Shown piece by piece: positions 33,841 to 42,260 of a stretch of DNA of 64,000 bases. The notes beneath the pieces were generated by a model. It was not told the DNA's origin and ran no database searches. It was given only the letters and a program-made list of their open reading frames with translations. The position numbers and the translations under genes were made by a program. The stretch spans positions 1-64,000 of the forward strand of contig CAYMJV010000004.1 of NCBI GenBank assembly GCA_964390545.1. Direction: 5' to 3'. The first letter of the stretch is position 1; each line of letters opens with the position of its first letter. The stretch comes from CAYMJV01 sp964390545. GTDB lineage: Bacteria > Desulfobacterota > BSN033 > UBA1163.

Positions 33841-34729
33841 TATTTGTGAGATTTGAAAGTGTTCCTATTTTTAGAAGGGAAAGTGGATCCACTCGAGCCC
33901 CATTGATTCTAATTCCCCAATGCAGGTGAGGACCCGTGGATCTTCCCGTGGATCCCACCCGACCCAGTATGGCTCCTGTACGGACTAGATTTCCTTCCTT
34001 GACGAGTACTTCTGAGAGATGGAAATACATTGAGTATAACCCCCATCCATGATCAAGAAGGACCGATTTCCCGGTGAAGAAGAGCTCATCCACGAGGACA
34101 ACCACCCCATGATTGCTGGCCAATACAGGGGTTCCTTTCTCTGCTCGTAGGTCAACCCCGGTATGTTGACTTCTTTGCTGTCCATTAATGATACGGTTTA
34201 ATCCAAATCCTGTGGAGATTTCCCCCTCCACTGGACGGACAAAAACACCCTCCCAAAGTTTTTCATCCCGGAAGGTTTGAAACAAGGCCTGCAGCTTCCT
34301 TGCCTCCTGATTGACTCGTTCAAGAGTCTTCGCATCCAAATCTACCATGGAAGGTGGTAGCGAAAGGGCCTGGATCCCGAAATCAACCTTCTCCACCCTT
34401 AATGAAAGGGTGTTCGAATAAACCCTGTTGTCTGAATCTGTCGCAATGACTTTGATTTCATAAGTTGCAGGTGAGGTGCTCATGTCAATTCCAATGAGGC
34501 CCTCGTAAGTCCCTGTTTCGTTGTTGAAGGCGATTGGAAATCTTTCTCCCTGAAATTCCCCATGGATGGACTTGAGGGATGCCGGCCTTGATGTCCTTAC
34601 AAGGCATACATCCCCTTGCCTGGCCACCTTCGGGAAAGACTCAACGCGAAGATCGCTTTCACCGTGCGCAGCTATTCCCGTGGTTATTAGGAGAACAGGG
34701 ATAAGAAGAACCTGCAAGAAAAGTCTCAC
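33821..34729 (-). CDS. M23 (LytM) peptidoglycan endopeptidase
   Basis: A 302-residue exported protein with a signal peptide (about 1-23), an Ig-like N-terminal domain (25-115) and a linker helix. The LytM domain follows (about 175-290), with intact zinc ligands: H-x3-D in QHTGVDLRA and HLH in GPHLHWG, plus the upstream STGFG. It cleaves peptide cross-links in the periplasm. GTG start with GGGGAGCGA. Its 3' end overlaps the serine hydrolase-NamZ gene by 20 bases, so the two are translated from one message. Confidence 0.92.
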   Translation of the reverse strand: MRLFLQVLLIPVLLITTGIAAHGESDLRVESFPKVARQGDVCLVRTSRPASLKSIHGEFQGERFPIAFNNETGTYEGLIGIDMSTSPATYEIKVIATDSDNRVYSNTLSLRVEKVDFGIQALSLPPSMVDLDAKTLERVNQEARKLQALFQTFRDEKLWEGVFVRPVEGEISTGFGLNRIINGQQRSQHTGVDLRAEKGTPVLASNHGVVVLVDELFFTGKSVLLDHGWGLYSMYFHLSEVLVKEGNLVRTGAILGRVGSTGRSTGPHLHWGIRINGARVDPLSLLKIGTLSNLTNNVRQKD

Positions 34730-34884
34730 CTGATCGCTCCCCTTATCTGATCATTTTCTGTTTCTAACGTCTTCAAAACAAAATGTTCTTTGCTCTATGC
34801 CGTGTGCTGTTAGGACAAGTTGCTATTTTCCATTTAGGTAAGTATGATTTTTCATAATAAGAACATCCTCAGGAGGGCTTGTCA

Positions 34885-35301
34885 ATGGGAAAAGAAACCT
34901 ATCTCAAGCAGGTGATGAAAATAGCAAACAGTTCCCCTTACTATCGGCTCCTTGGAATGGAAGTCAAGGAAATCAAGGAAGGGGAGTCCAGAATCGAGAT
35001 GCCATTTAAGCAAGATCTGACGCATCCTTATGGGATTGCCCATGGGGGAGCCATCGCATCTCTTGCCGATTCTGCTGTAGCGATGGCTTTGATAGACCTG
35101 GTAGACCCCAGGGATCGAATCGCCACGATTGAGTTTAAGATCAACTTCTTTGCTTCCGTAGACAAAGGAGAACTGGAGGCGCATGCCAAAATCATTCACA
35201 AAGGTTCGAAAACAGCGGTTGGCGATGTTGAGGTCGTCAACGAGAAAGGGAAATTGGTGGCGAAGCTAGTAGCCACTTACAGCATTAAGAGAAGTGATTA
35301 A
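34885..35301 (+). CDS. PaaI-family hotdog thioesterase
   Basis: A 138-residue single hotdog-fold acyl-CoA thioesterase. The active-site segment HPYGIAHGGAIASLADSAVAMAL carries the Asn/His-Gly-Gly and Asp of the PaaI group, and TIEFKINFFASVDKGEL is the second family block. It hydrolyses acyl-CoA, often aromatic or short-chain; the substrate is not predictable. The ATG at 34885, eight bases after AGGAGG, is preferred to the TTG two codons earlier. Single gene, divergent from the M23 peptidase. Confidence 0.88.
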   Translation: MGKETYLKQVMKIANSSPYYRLLGMEVKEIKEGESRIEMPFKQDLTHPYGIAHGGAIASLADSAVAMALIDLVDPRDRIATIEFKINFFASVDKGELEAHAKIIHKGSKTAVGDVEVVNEKGKLVAKLVATYSIKRSD

Positions 35302-35442
35302 AGTGACGAGCAGCCAACCTTAGGGAGAGAAGTTTCACTCTCATGGTCATAGAAGGATTATGGGTGAGAGTGATGAGATCTGTTTATTCTCTTCCGGAGC
35401 AAGGTGCACTGGAGCGATAACCAGAGGATCCGTAATTTAATT

Positions 35443-36126
35443 CTAAAACTTCTTATCATATTCCTCCTTAAATCGGTTCACTTCGGCTGCATACCGGGTG
35501 TGGGACTCGGTGATGCCTGTCTGGGAGAGAGAAGTGGGCCCTGCGTAGTAAGCCGATAGGGCAGACTCCCAGGCTGTCGATTCAGATGTGGCGGTGGTTC
35601 TGTAATATTCGTAAAGATCTTTGAGGATATGGGTGGCCATCGTAATGTTTGTGGCCGGATCGAAAGCCGCATGGACCGAGAGCTTGAGATTCAGCTTTTT
35701 TACGAACCAGTCCCAGGTGACAGGATGAATCTGCATGAGACCCATCGCGTTCTGGGAGGAAAGGGCAAAAGGAGTGAAGGTGCTCTCCTTCCTCATCACG
35801 GCGAGGATCAGAGACACCGGAAGGTTCAATTTTTTCGATTGCTGAATCGTTACTTCCGCGATGTCGAGGCCCTGACTTAAACTGATGCCCTTACTCCTCA
35901 ATATCGAATAGATGGTTTCCTTCGTCTTTAGCTCCTCAAACTCCTGCCTCTGAAGGATGAATGCCGTCCTGATTTTTGCCTCATAAAAAAGTGACCATCC
36001 CAAGGAGGCGATGATCGTCAGATAGAAGAGATGAGTCAGGACAAACCAGCCCCTCCATCTTCTCTTTGATCGTTCGTGGGTGGATCTCCAAATGACAGGA
36101 GATTCATAATGCTTGCTCTTTACCAT
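35443..36126 (-). CDS. Membrane-anchored lytic transglycosylase (SLT family 1)
   Basis: A 227-residue protein starting at MVKSKHY (GGAGG site), not at the Met nine codons earlier. A single membrane helix (about 30-52) precedes an SLT domain (about 95-220): catalytic Glu in RKESTFTPFALS, GLMQIHPVTW, the FDPATNITMATHIL helix and the SAYYAGP segment. It would cleave the glycan chain to 1,6-anhydro-MurNAc products in the periplasm, matching the M23 and NamZ functions encoded just upstream. Confidence 0.9.
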   Translation of the reverse strand: MVKSKHYESPVIWRSTHERSKRRWRGWFVLTHLFYLTIIASLGWSLFYEAKIRTAFILQRQEFEELKTKETIYSILRSKGISLSQGLDIAEVTIQQSKKLNLPVSLILAVMRKESTFTPFALSSQNAMGLMQIHPVTWDWFVKKLNLKLSVHAAFDPATNITMATHILKDLYEYYRTTATSESTAWESALSAYYAGPTSLSQTGITESHTRYAAEVNRFKEEYDKKF

Positions 36127-36449
36127 CGTTGATCCTCCATACCAAAAGTTCACCCTGAGCGCGCTTTTATACCCCCTTTAAAGAATAGGGCTTGGGCGCA
36201 GTCGAATGGGTCGAATCGGATATCTTTATACTGAGCAAAGAATATGCCGTTTCCTTGTCTTGACACGATTTGACTCCATTGATTACCCATTGACATGAAC
36301 CGCCTCTTAATGTGTGTACCCATTTTCCATTTTTTCTCGATTTTTTTCCTTTATGGGAAAAGTTTTTCCCAAGCGGGTATGGCAACACGCGTAGAGCGGA
36401 GCGGAAAAATGGCGAATCAGAGGTTTATCCATTATAATGTTTAGACCTT
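36127..36449. other. Intergenic region without a recognised gene
   Basis: A 323-base divergent gap between the lytic transglycosylase and the phosphoesterase genes. It contains a short GGGAAAA/TTTTCCC inverted repeat (36355-36370). A 73-codon minus-strand frame here has no convincing protein character. Both flanking promoters should lie here, but none stands out. Confidence 0.4.
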
Positions 36450-37553
36450 ATGCGGTTCGTCCTCTTTGTTGGCATCGTCCAATCCATTCTCCTCTTTGGC
36501 CACTGGTTTCTCTATAGAACCTTGGTACGCTTTTTCGGGCTGGCGAATCCATCGGTCCTTTTGACGATGAGAGTTGGCATGGCTCTGCTGTCCGTCAGCC
36601 TTGTGGCAACATCCTTTCTTGCTTTTCGCTATTCGAACCTTCTGGTGCGATGCCTTTATACGGGTGCCGCCTCGTGGCTGGGGATTTTCTATTTTCTTAT
36701 TCTCGCAGCCATCCTCGCCTGGATCTCCTACGGCCTGGCTAAATCATTTCACTTCCCCTTGGATCGAAAAATATTGATCGAGATTTTGATCGGGATCGCC
36801 TTCGTGGCAAGTCTGTACGGATTTATCAATGCAGCAGTGATCCGCATCACCCGAATCAATGTTCAACTCCCTGGTCTTGCCAGTTCATGGAAGGGCAAAA
36901 CCGCAGTCTGGGTGAGCGATACCCACTTGGGCCAGGTAAGAAATTTTGGGTTTGCTCAGAAGATTGCGGCCATGGTGCAGGATTTACATCCGGATATTGT
37001 TTTCATTGGGGGTGACCTCTATGATGGGGAGGCGGTGGATGGGGATAAGGTGATCGAGCCTTTCTCCCGGCTCTCCGCTCCTTATGGTACCTATTTTATT
37101 ACGGGGAACCATGAAGAATTTTACGACAACACCAAATACCTTCAAGCCGCTCGTCGCGCCGGGATGAGGGTCTTATATAACGAAAAGGTTGAACTGGATG
37201 GCTTGCAGATCATCGGGGTCGATTACCGAGATACGAGGAGGGAGGAGCCGTTTAGATCAATTTTGAAAGAGATAGGGATCGATCGACTAAAGCCAAGTAT
37301 TCTGTTAAAACATGCCCCCTTTTATTTGCAGGCCGCAAGAGATCATGGAATTACGCTTCAGCTTTCGGGACACACTCACCATGGCCAGGTTTTCCTTTTC
37401 CGATTCATTACCTCACGCGTTTACCAAGGTTATGATTATGGATTAAAAAGGTTTGGAGACCTTTCAGTCTATACTTCCAGCGGGGCTGGCACCTGGGGGC
37501 CGCCCATGCGCGTGGACACAAAGCCGGAAATCGTGGTCATTACGTTTAGGTAA
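36450..37553 (+). CDS. Membrane metallophosphoesterase (YkuE/YaeI-like)
   Basis: A 367-residue protein with four N-terminal membrane helices (about 2-20, 40-60, 68-95, 110-130) and a calcineurin-like phosphoesterase domain. The five blocks are visible: SDTHLG, GGDLYDG, GNHEEFY, KHAPFYL and SGHTHHGQ, giving a full dimetal site. Family relatives such as LpxH/LpxG or YkuE act on membrane phospholipids or nucleotide lipids; the substrate here is unknown. Converges on the metallo-hydrolase gene. Confidence 0.88.
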   Translation: MRFVLFVGIVQSILLFGHWFLYRTLVRFFGLANPSVLLTMRVGMALLSVSLVATSFLAFRYSNLLVRCLYTGAASWLGIFYFLILAAILAWISYGLAKSFHFPLDRKILIEILIGIAFVASLYGFINAAVIRITRINVQLPGLASSWKGKTAVWVSDTHLGQVRNFGFAQKIAAMVQDLHPDIVFIGGDLYDGEAVDGDKVIEPFSRLSAPYGTYFITGNHEEFYDNTKYLQAARRAGMRVLYNEKVELDGLQIIGVDYRDTRREEPFRSILKEIGIDRLKPSILLKHAPFYLQAARDHGITLQLSGHTHHGQVFLFRFITSRVYQGYDYGLKRFGDLSVYTSSGAGTWGPPMRVDTKPEIVVITFR

Positions 37554-37576
37554 TACTGCCACCTGCGTTCTAACCC

Positions 37577-38482
37577 CTAGGTCTTCCCCTCGACGACGCT
37601 GGCGATGTGACGCACCATCTGGCGGTAGACATCGAGAAAAATGTCAGGAGAGAGAAAATAGTAAGGATTTTCATCATAAAACGACGAAACCAGTTTCTTA
37701 GCCGCCGAGTCAACATCCCGGGTGGAGCGGTAGACCTCCTCCATCAGGGCTCGATTCTGTTTCGCCATCTCGATCGTTCTCGGAACAAAGGTTTTCGCCT
37801 CTTCTCCAGTGACGTATCCATAGTGGTCAGCACAGTAGACTTCCACTTCTAGATCCTTCAGCTTCTCGAGACCCTCCTGATATTTGGTGTAGTTGGAATT
37901 TCCAGAAGTGATGATGGTCTCATCGAATGGGATACCTCCCCCGTCTGTGGGAAAGAGGGCTTTCAGTTCAGGAACATAAGCCGCGATACAGCAGGAGGAA
38001 TGGCCTGGGATCTCAAAAATGCAGACTTTGAAGCCTCCGAGATCGATTTGGTCCCCTTCGCGAACGGTCTTACCTGTCACATCGTTTCGCCATTCGAGAT
38101 CATAGATGAAATAAGCCTCTTCCTCTTCCATCCGTTTCGCCACATTCCGGCTGAACTCATTAATTGTGGCGACGGCCTTCTCCATTTGAAGGATCTCCCA
38201 AGCCCTCGCGGAAGCATAAACCTCCGTTCGGGGAAGGCGGCGTTTGAAGAAAGGGATGACCCCAACATGATCAAAGTGAGCATGGAGGATCAGGATCTTC
38301 GAGATTTTCTCTTCGTCAATTCCAAATTCGTCAAATTGCTGAAGTATCTCCGGAACGATATAACTCATGCCTCCACTGATGACCATCGCCCCATCTTTCC
38401 CTTGAAGTAGATAGACTCCTGACTCTTCCCGTCCCAAGAACCAGATGTGATCCCCCACCCTTCCTGGTTTTCGAATTCTCAT
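37577..38482 (-). CDS. MBL-fold metallo-hydrolase
   Basis: A 301-residue metallo-beta-lactamase-fold protein. HAHFDHVG is the main metal motif, IPGHSSCC the third ligand block and ALFPTDGG the bridging Asp. A C-terminal helical extension (about 220-300) of the ultra-conserved hydrolase type follows. The start at MRIRKPG is preferred over an ATG 12 codons upstream because the latter lacks a ribosome-binding site. Probably a thioesterase- or lactonase-like enzyme; no substrate is evident. Confidence 0.85.
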   Translation of the reverse strand: MRIRKPGRVGDHIWFLGREESGVYLLQGKDGAMVISGGMSYIVPEILQQFDEFGIDEEKISKILILHAHFDHVGVIPFFKRRLPRTEVYASARAWEILQMEKAVATINEFSRNVAKRMEEEEAYFIYDLEWRNDVTGKTVREGDQIDLGGFKVCIFEIPGHSSCCIAAYVPELKALFPTDGGGIPFDETIITSGNSNYTKYQEGLEKLKDLEVEVYCADHYGYVTGEEAKTFVPRTIEMAKQNRALMEEVYRSTRDVDSAAKKLVSSFYDENPYYFLSPDIFLDVYRQMVRHIASVVEGKT

Positions 38483-38556
38483 GATGACCTTGTCCTTTCG
38501 ACTGCTTCGCTTTTCCATTTATAAGGCAGTTTCGCCGCGTTGTAAAGGTGAGGTAG

Positions 38557-39729
38557 TTATGATCGATCATGAGGTTCCTTGAAGAAGAACTTGAATCCTA
38601 AGAGGGCCAGAAGGCTGATGGCACTGATGAGCAAGTAGACGACCTCGAGGCTGGAGAACGCCAGTATGGAGGTCGCAATCATAGGCCCCAATGCAAGCCC
38701 TGTGAATCTCGCTGAATTTAAAAAGCCGATGATCCCCCCCTTCGGCTCCCTGAGAAATATGGAGATGATTAAGGGAAGGGTTGCAGCCACCAGCCCTGTC
38801 TGGATCATTCGGATCAGAGTAAAGTCGATGATTCCTGTGCTTAAAGCCATCAGGGCCTGGAAGAAGATGCTCAGGGTGAAGAGGAGGGTGATGATTCTGA
38901 AGAGTCCGTATTTTCTTGATAACCAGCCCCAGAGATAGGTGCCGATCATCGCTGTGGCCGTGTAGAGCATCACGATGGTTCCGGCCAGTTTGAGAGCAAC
39001 AGGCTTTTCAATATGAAATTGATCAAGGACATTTGGAAGGATACTTGGCAGGAACATAAGCTGGATGGAGGCGCTGAAACAGAGCATCCATCCAAGGATG
39101 ACTCGCTGATCAAGGAGCGTCCATAGAGAGGATCTCAGTTCTTTCGGGAGCTTGGAGACATCGGTGACATAGAGATAGCAGAAGATGGAAGCGGCAAATA
39201 TTACAACCGATGCACTTGCGAAGGCACCCTTAAAACCTAGTGTTACTGCCGCCAGGGAACCGAGGGGAGGCCCTACCAGTTGGCCTAACGTCATGGAGGA
39301 TTGATAAATCCCCATATCTAATGATACCCTTTCCTTCAAAGACGAAGACGAGACGATAACCATCCCAATCGTTGAAATCCCTCCTATGAGTCCCTGACAT
39401 ATTCTGAGGATGAGCAGGACATGGAGGTTCGTCGTAAAGCCCATGAGAAAAATCATAATGGAATGGACTATCAGCCCTCTAAGATAAAGCACCTTGGGAC
39501 TGAAGTGGTGAGTCATGGAACCCCAGAAGGTAGACGTGACGGCTGTGACGATACCAGAGGAACCCAGTATGGCGCCGATCCAGAGAAGAGTTTCTTCGAA
39601 AGAATAGGGGCTGATATTGAAGATATAGAAAGGCAAAAAGACATTGAGGAAATTGAAGGAGGAAGCTGCTCCGAACTGGGAGAAAGAGATGAAAATCAGA
39701 TTTCGACGACTGGGTTGTTGGGTAACCAT
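38557..39729 (-). CDS. MFS transporter
   Basis: A 390-residue twelve-helix major facilitator of the drug:H+ antiporter-like type, with QFGAASSFNFLNVFLPFYI in helix 1 and RICQGLIGGISTIGMVIV in helix 4. Not close to the MFS at 4 kb. It lies 74 bases upstream of the metallo-hydrolase gene on the same strand and might share a transcript with it. Substrate unknown. Confidence 0.83.
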   Translation of the reverse strand: MVTQQPSRRNLIFISFSQFGAASSFNFLNVFLPFYIFNISPYSFEETLLWIGAILGSSGIVTAVTSTFWGSMTHHFSPKVLYLRGLIVHSIMIFLMGFTTNLHVLLILRICQGLIGGISTIGMVIVSSSSLKERVSLDMGIYQSSMTLGQLVGPPLGSLAAVTLGFKGAFASASVVIFAASIFCYLYVTDVSKLPKELRSSLWTLLDQRVILGWMLCFSASIQLMFLPSILPNVLDQFHIEKPVALKLAGTIVMLYTATAMIGTYLWGWLSRKYGLFRIITLLFTLSIFFQALMALSTGIIDFTLIRMIQTGLVAATLPLIISIFLREPKGGIIGFLNSARFTGLALGPMIATSILAFSSLEVVYLLISAISLLALLGFKFFFKEPHDRS

Positions 39730-39880
39730 CTTTGTTCAAGATTTATGAAGATTCTCAATCGCTAAATCGTAGAAGAACGGACAAGAGGTGTCAAGGACGA
39801 GTTGCCCTTTTCTTGCGAATCAAGTTACGATATAGTCATCTCTTGGGTCAAAAAGAATATTTCATCTCGTGAGTTGGCCC

Positions 39881-40645
39881 ATGCTTAAGGCTATTCTCTT
39901 CGATTTGGATAACACGTTAATCTATTTTGATGAACTAACGTTTTATAAGAAATATCTCTCTCAAGTCTCTCAGGTATTCGCCGATATCATGCCTTTCGAT
40001 TTGTTTCAGAAGAAACTCCTATCGGCCACGCAGGCATTGATGGACAACCATGGGAAGATGTCCAATGCAGAGTATTTCATGAGCATTTTCTGCAAAGGTT
40101 TTGAAGCACAGCGAGATGAAATCTGGGAACGGTTTATGAAATTTTACGAAAGGGAGTATGATCAGTTCCGAACACTCGTCTCGGTGCCCGAGGGAATCCG
40201 TGAAGTCTTTCTTCAATTACAGAAAGAGAGCTTGAAACTTGTGATTGCCTCAAACCCCATGTGGCCCTTGGATGTGCAGATGAAACGTTTATCATGGGCT
40301 GGCCTTGGGGATTTCCATTTTGATCTCGTGACGCATATTGAAAATATGTCCTATTGCAAACCTCGCATTGAATATTATGAAGAGATTTGTTTGAAAATGG
40401 ATGAAAGGCCTGAGGCCTGTTTGATGGTTGGCGATGACCCGATCAATGACATGATTGTGGCCACCATCGGCATGAGGACTTTTCTGGTGATCGATAGCCC
40501 TCATTTCGATGAGTCATCCCTTGAAATGAGCCGGAAGATACGGATTGACCCAAAAACAGAGATCCCTGTACCGGATTTCAAGGGGGCCCTTTCAGAGGTC
40601 CCTCACGCAGTCGATTTTTTGCTTAAGAACGGTAGACGACCGTAA
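39881..40645 (+). CDS. HAD-superfamily hydrolase
   Basis: A 254-residue HAD phosphatase starting MLKAILFDLDNTLIYFDE (nucleophile and acid Asp), with a helical cap, a motif II region LVIASNP, a Lys in SYCKPRIEYYE and the acidic motif IV GDDPINDM. The ATG is chosen over a GTG four codons upstream. The substrate is probably a small phosphorylated metabolite. The GntR-type HTH gene follows 47 bases later and may be co-transcribed. Confidence 0.86.
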   Translation: MLKAILFDLDNTLIYFDELTFYKKYLSQVSQVFADIMPFDLFQKKLLSATQALMDNHGKMSNAEYFMSIFCKGFEAQRDEIWERFMKFYEREYDQFRTLVSVPEGIREVFLQLQKESLKLVIASNPMWPLDVQMKRLSWAGLGDFHFDLVTHIENMSYCKPRIEYYEEICLKMDERPEACLMVGDDPINDMIVATIGMRTFLVIDSPHFDESSLEMSRKIRIDPKTEIPVPDFKGALSEVPHAVDFLLKNGRRP

Positions 40646-40657
40646 GAATTTCTGTTA

Positions 40658-40663
40658 TATAAT
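40658..40663 (+). promoter_or_regulatory. Candidate -10 element (TATAAT) before the GntR-type gene
   Basis: A perfect TATAAT, 30 bases upstream of the start codon and just after the HAD stop. The hexamer at -35 spacing (GACGAC, 40635-40640) is a poor match, so any promoter here would need activation. It could give the regulator its own transcript. Confidence 0.3.
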
Positions 40664-40692
40664 ATAGGTTGAAAAATTGGTCTGAAGGGGGG

Positions 40693-40959
40693 ATGTACAT
40701 GAAAAATGCAGTGCCTAAAGAAGTGATCAAAGAGATTTTTCAGAGGAAGCTAAGGAGGAGGGATCTCAACGGCGAGGTTTATAGAAAACTGAGGATGATG
40801 ATCGACTCCGGAAAGCTAAAGAAGGGAGAGAGGTTGATCCAAGAGAAACTTGCTCTCCAGTTCAATGTGAGCAGACAGACGATCATCTTTGCCCTCCAAC
40901 AATTGAAAAAGGATAAGTTGATCGTTGTGAAATATAAAAAAGGGGCCTTTGTCTCTTAA
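40693..40959 (+). CDS. GntR-type winged-helix protein without effector domain
   Basis: An 88-residue protein that is a complete GntR winged helix and nothing else. NGEVYRKLRMMIDSGKLKKGERLIQEKLA is helices 1-2, QFNVSRQTIIFALQQLKKDKLIVV is helices 2-3, and KYKKGAFVS is the wing, where it stops. GntR regulators normally continue with FCD, UTRA or MocR-type domains of 120 residues or more, and the downstream sequence does not encode one. The ATG after GAAGGGGGG is preferred to a TTG eight codons upstream. It may be a stand-alone repressor or a truncated one. Confidence 0.8.
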   Translation: MYMKNAVPKEVIKEIFQRKLRRRDLNGEVYRKLRMMIDSGKLKKGERLIQEKLALQFNVSRQTIIFALQQLKKDKLIVVKYKKGAFVS

Positions 40960-41187
40960 AGGAATTCGGTTTCGCTCCGTCCCTTTCATCTGTACCTGCT
41001 CCCTTTCCTACGGGAAGCTGACCTTTGCGAACTCTTTCCTTTCTTGCAGGGTTATCTTTAGGCTTCTAATCTCCAAGGAAAACGGTTTTTTTCGAAGAGA
41101 CCACAAGAAAATGACAAAATTTGTCATGGTTTAGAACTATTGTTCAACATTCCTCCCTTGTAAAATCATGTAAAATCATGCAGTTAT

Positions 41188-42135
41188 ATGCTTTTTCCAT
41201 TTGGCACAGATAATGCAATTCAAAAATCTGCCATGAAAGATTCTTTTGTTAAAAAAGAAGATGATAAGGACCTTCTCTCCTCTTTAATCAATAAAAGTGA
41301 TGTCAAGCCTACCCCCCCAGAGGAAAAAAGTGCCCCAGAGGAACAGATTCCTTACTCTTTATTCAATGTTTTCATAGAGCTCGTCCAGCGGGTCAAAGGG
41401 AGTCTCGCTGGCATGAAGACATTTGCTTTTCTCTCAAAAGATAAATTTAGTGATTTGGAATTAGGAGAGGATTTTTATCAAATCGTTTCTGAAGATATTG
41501 AGAAGACCATTTCCTTGCTGAACTGTTTCCAGGATTATCTCAATTTTAATTCCCCCATGAAAAAGATGAATACGGTGAACAACGTCATTGACGAGATCCT
41601 GAGGAATCTGGAGGATCAGATTGCAGAGAAGAAAATCAAGATCGTTAAAAAGCAGTTCGAGAAGAACCTTCCGGAAACGATCCTTCCTGATGAACAGTTG
41701 AGATATGTACTCAATTCCATCATTCAGTATATGGTCCATTCCACCCGTCCCTATGGGAGTTTAGGTTTTTTGACACAGCAATTCGACCCACTGGGGTCGG
41801 CGGGTGAAGAAGCGGGCCTTCTTCAAAAGGATGGGACGTATATTGAGGTTCAGATTGCCTCTATGGGTGACAAGCAGAGAGAATTGCTGGACCTCGTCCC
41901 TGGAATGACCGCTGATCAGCGTGAGGACGGAGTGGATTTAATCCTGCAACTGGTTAAAGAAATCGTCCAGAGGAACCGGGGAGCCTTGACGTTCAAAATC
42001 AATTCGCAGCAATCCATGTCCTTTCTCTCTGTTATCTTACCGATGGAGAGAAGAAAGGTCGTCCATTATCTCTCCACGGAAGAGCGAATGAAAAGAAGTA
42101 AAATGGCAGAGCAGGAACCTTCCAAGAAACTCTGA
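41188..42135 (+). CDS. Histidine-kinase-like protein with degenerate catalytic motifs
   Basis: A 315-residue soluble protein whose residues 57-120 align with the HisKA dimerisation helix of NtrB-type kinases (…KTFAFLSKDKF matching KTFAQLLPEKY), but the phospho-accepting His is Gln67 and the following E-x-R-N-P reads R-V-K-G-S. The ATPase-like part (about 125-290) has lost the N-box Asn (SIIQYMVHS) and any DxGxG box, while retaining the G2-like helix VDLILQLVKEIVQRNRG. It should neither autophosphorylate nor bind ATP normally. The N-terminal 55 residues are disordered and acidic. A bidirectional terminator follows. Confidence 0.65.
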   Translation: MLFPFGTDNAIQKSAMKDSFVKKEDDKDLLSSLINKSDVKPTPPEEKSAPEEQIPYSLFNVFIELVQRVKGSLAGMKTFAFLSKDKFSDLELGEDFYQIVSEDIEKTISLLNCFQDYLNFNSPMKKMNTVNNVIDEILRNLEDQIAEKKIKIVKKQFEKNLPETILPDEQLRYVLNSIIQYMVHSTRPYGSLGFLTQQFDPLGSAGEEAGLLQKDGTYIEVQIASMGDKQRELLDLVPGMTADQREDGVDLILQLVKEIVQRNRGALTFKINSQQSMSFLSVILPMERRKVVHYLSTEERMKRSKMAEQEPSKKL

Positions 42136-42174
42136 TTTTTTGGGATGGGTTTGGCAAATTTCTAAGGAATGAAT

Positions 42175-42211
42175 AAAAAAGGGTTAACCCGATTGAGTTA
42201 ACCCTTTTTTT
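42175..42211. terminator. Bidirectional terminator hairpin
   Basis: GGGTTAAC (42181-42188), loop CCGATTGA, GTTAACCC (42197-42204), flanked by six A and eight T, so it would work in both directions: for the kinase-like gene (plus) and for the tRNA fragment (minus). The same hairpin with one loop base changed follows the intact tRNA-Ala at 44.55 kb. Confidence 0.8.
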
Positions 42212-42260
42212 TGGTGGAGCAGAGGAGATTTGAACTCCCGACCTCCAGAGTGCGATTCTG
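42212..42260 (-). pseudogene. 3' fragment of a tRNA-Ala gene (positions 28-76)
   Basis: Reading the minus strand gives the 3' half of a tRNA: end of the 5' anticodon stem, anticodon loop with CGC, variable loop, T arm, acceptor strand and CCA. Tail and anticodon arm are identical to the intact tRNA-Ala at 44573-44648, whereas the T stem differs on both sides yet still pairs. Identity to any tRNA stops abruptly inside the 5' anticodon stem. This is the pattern left when an element integrates at a tRNA anticodon loop. Confidence 0.75.

Noticed and set aside
36167..36388. 73-codon minus-strand frame
   Set aside because: No ribosome-binding site, low-complexity composition, lies in a divergent promoter gap.
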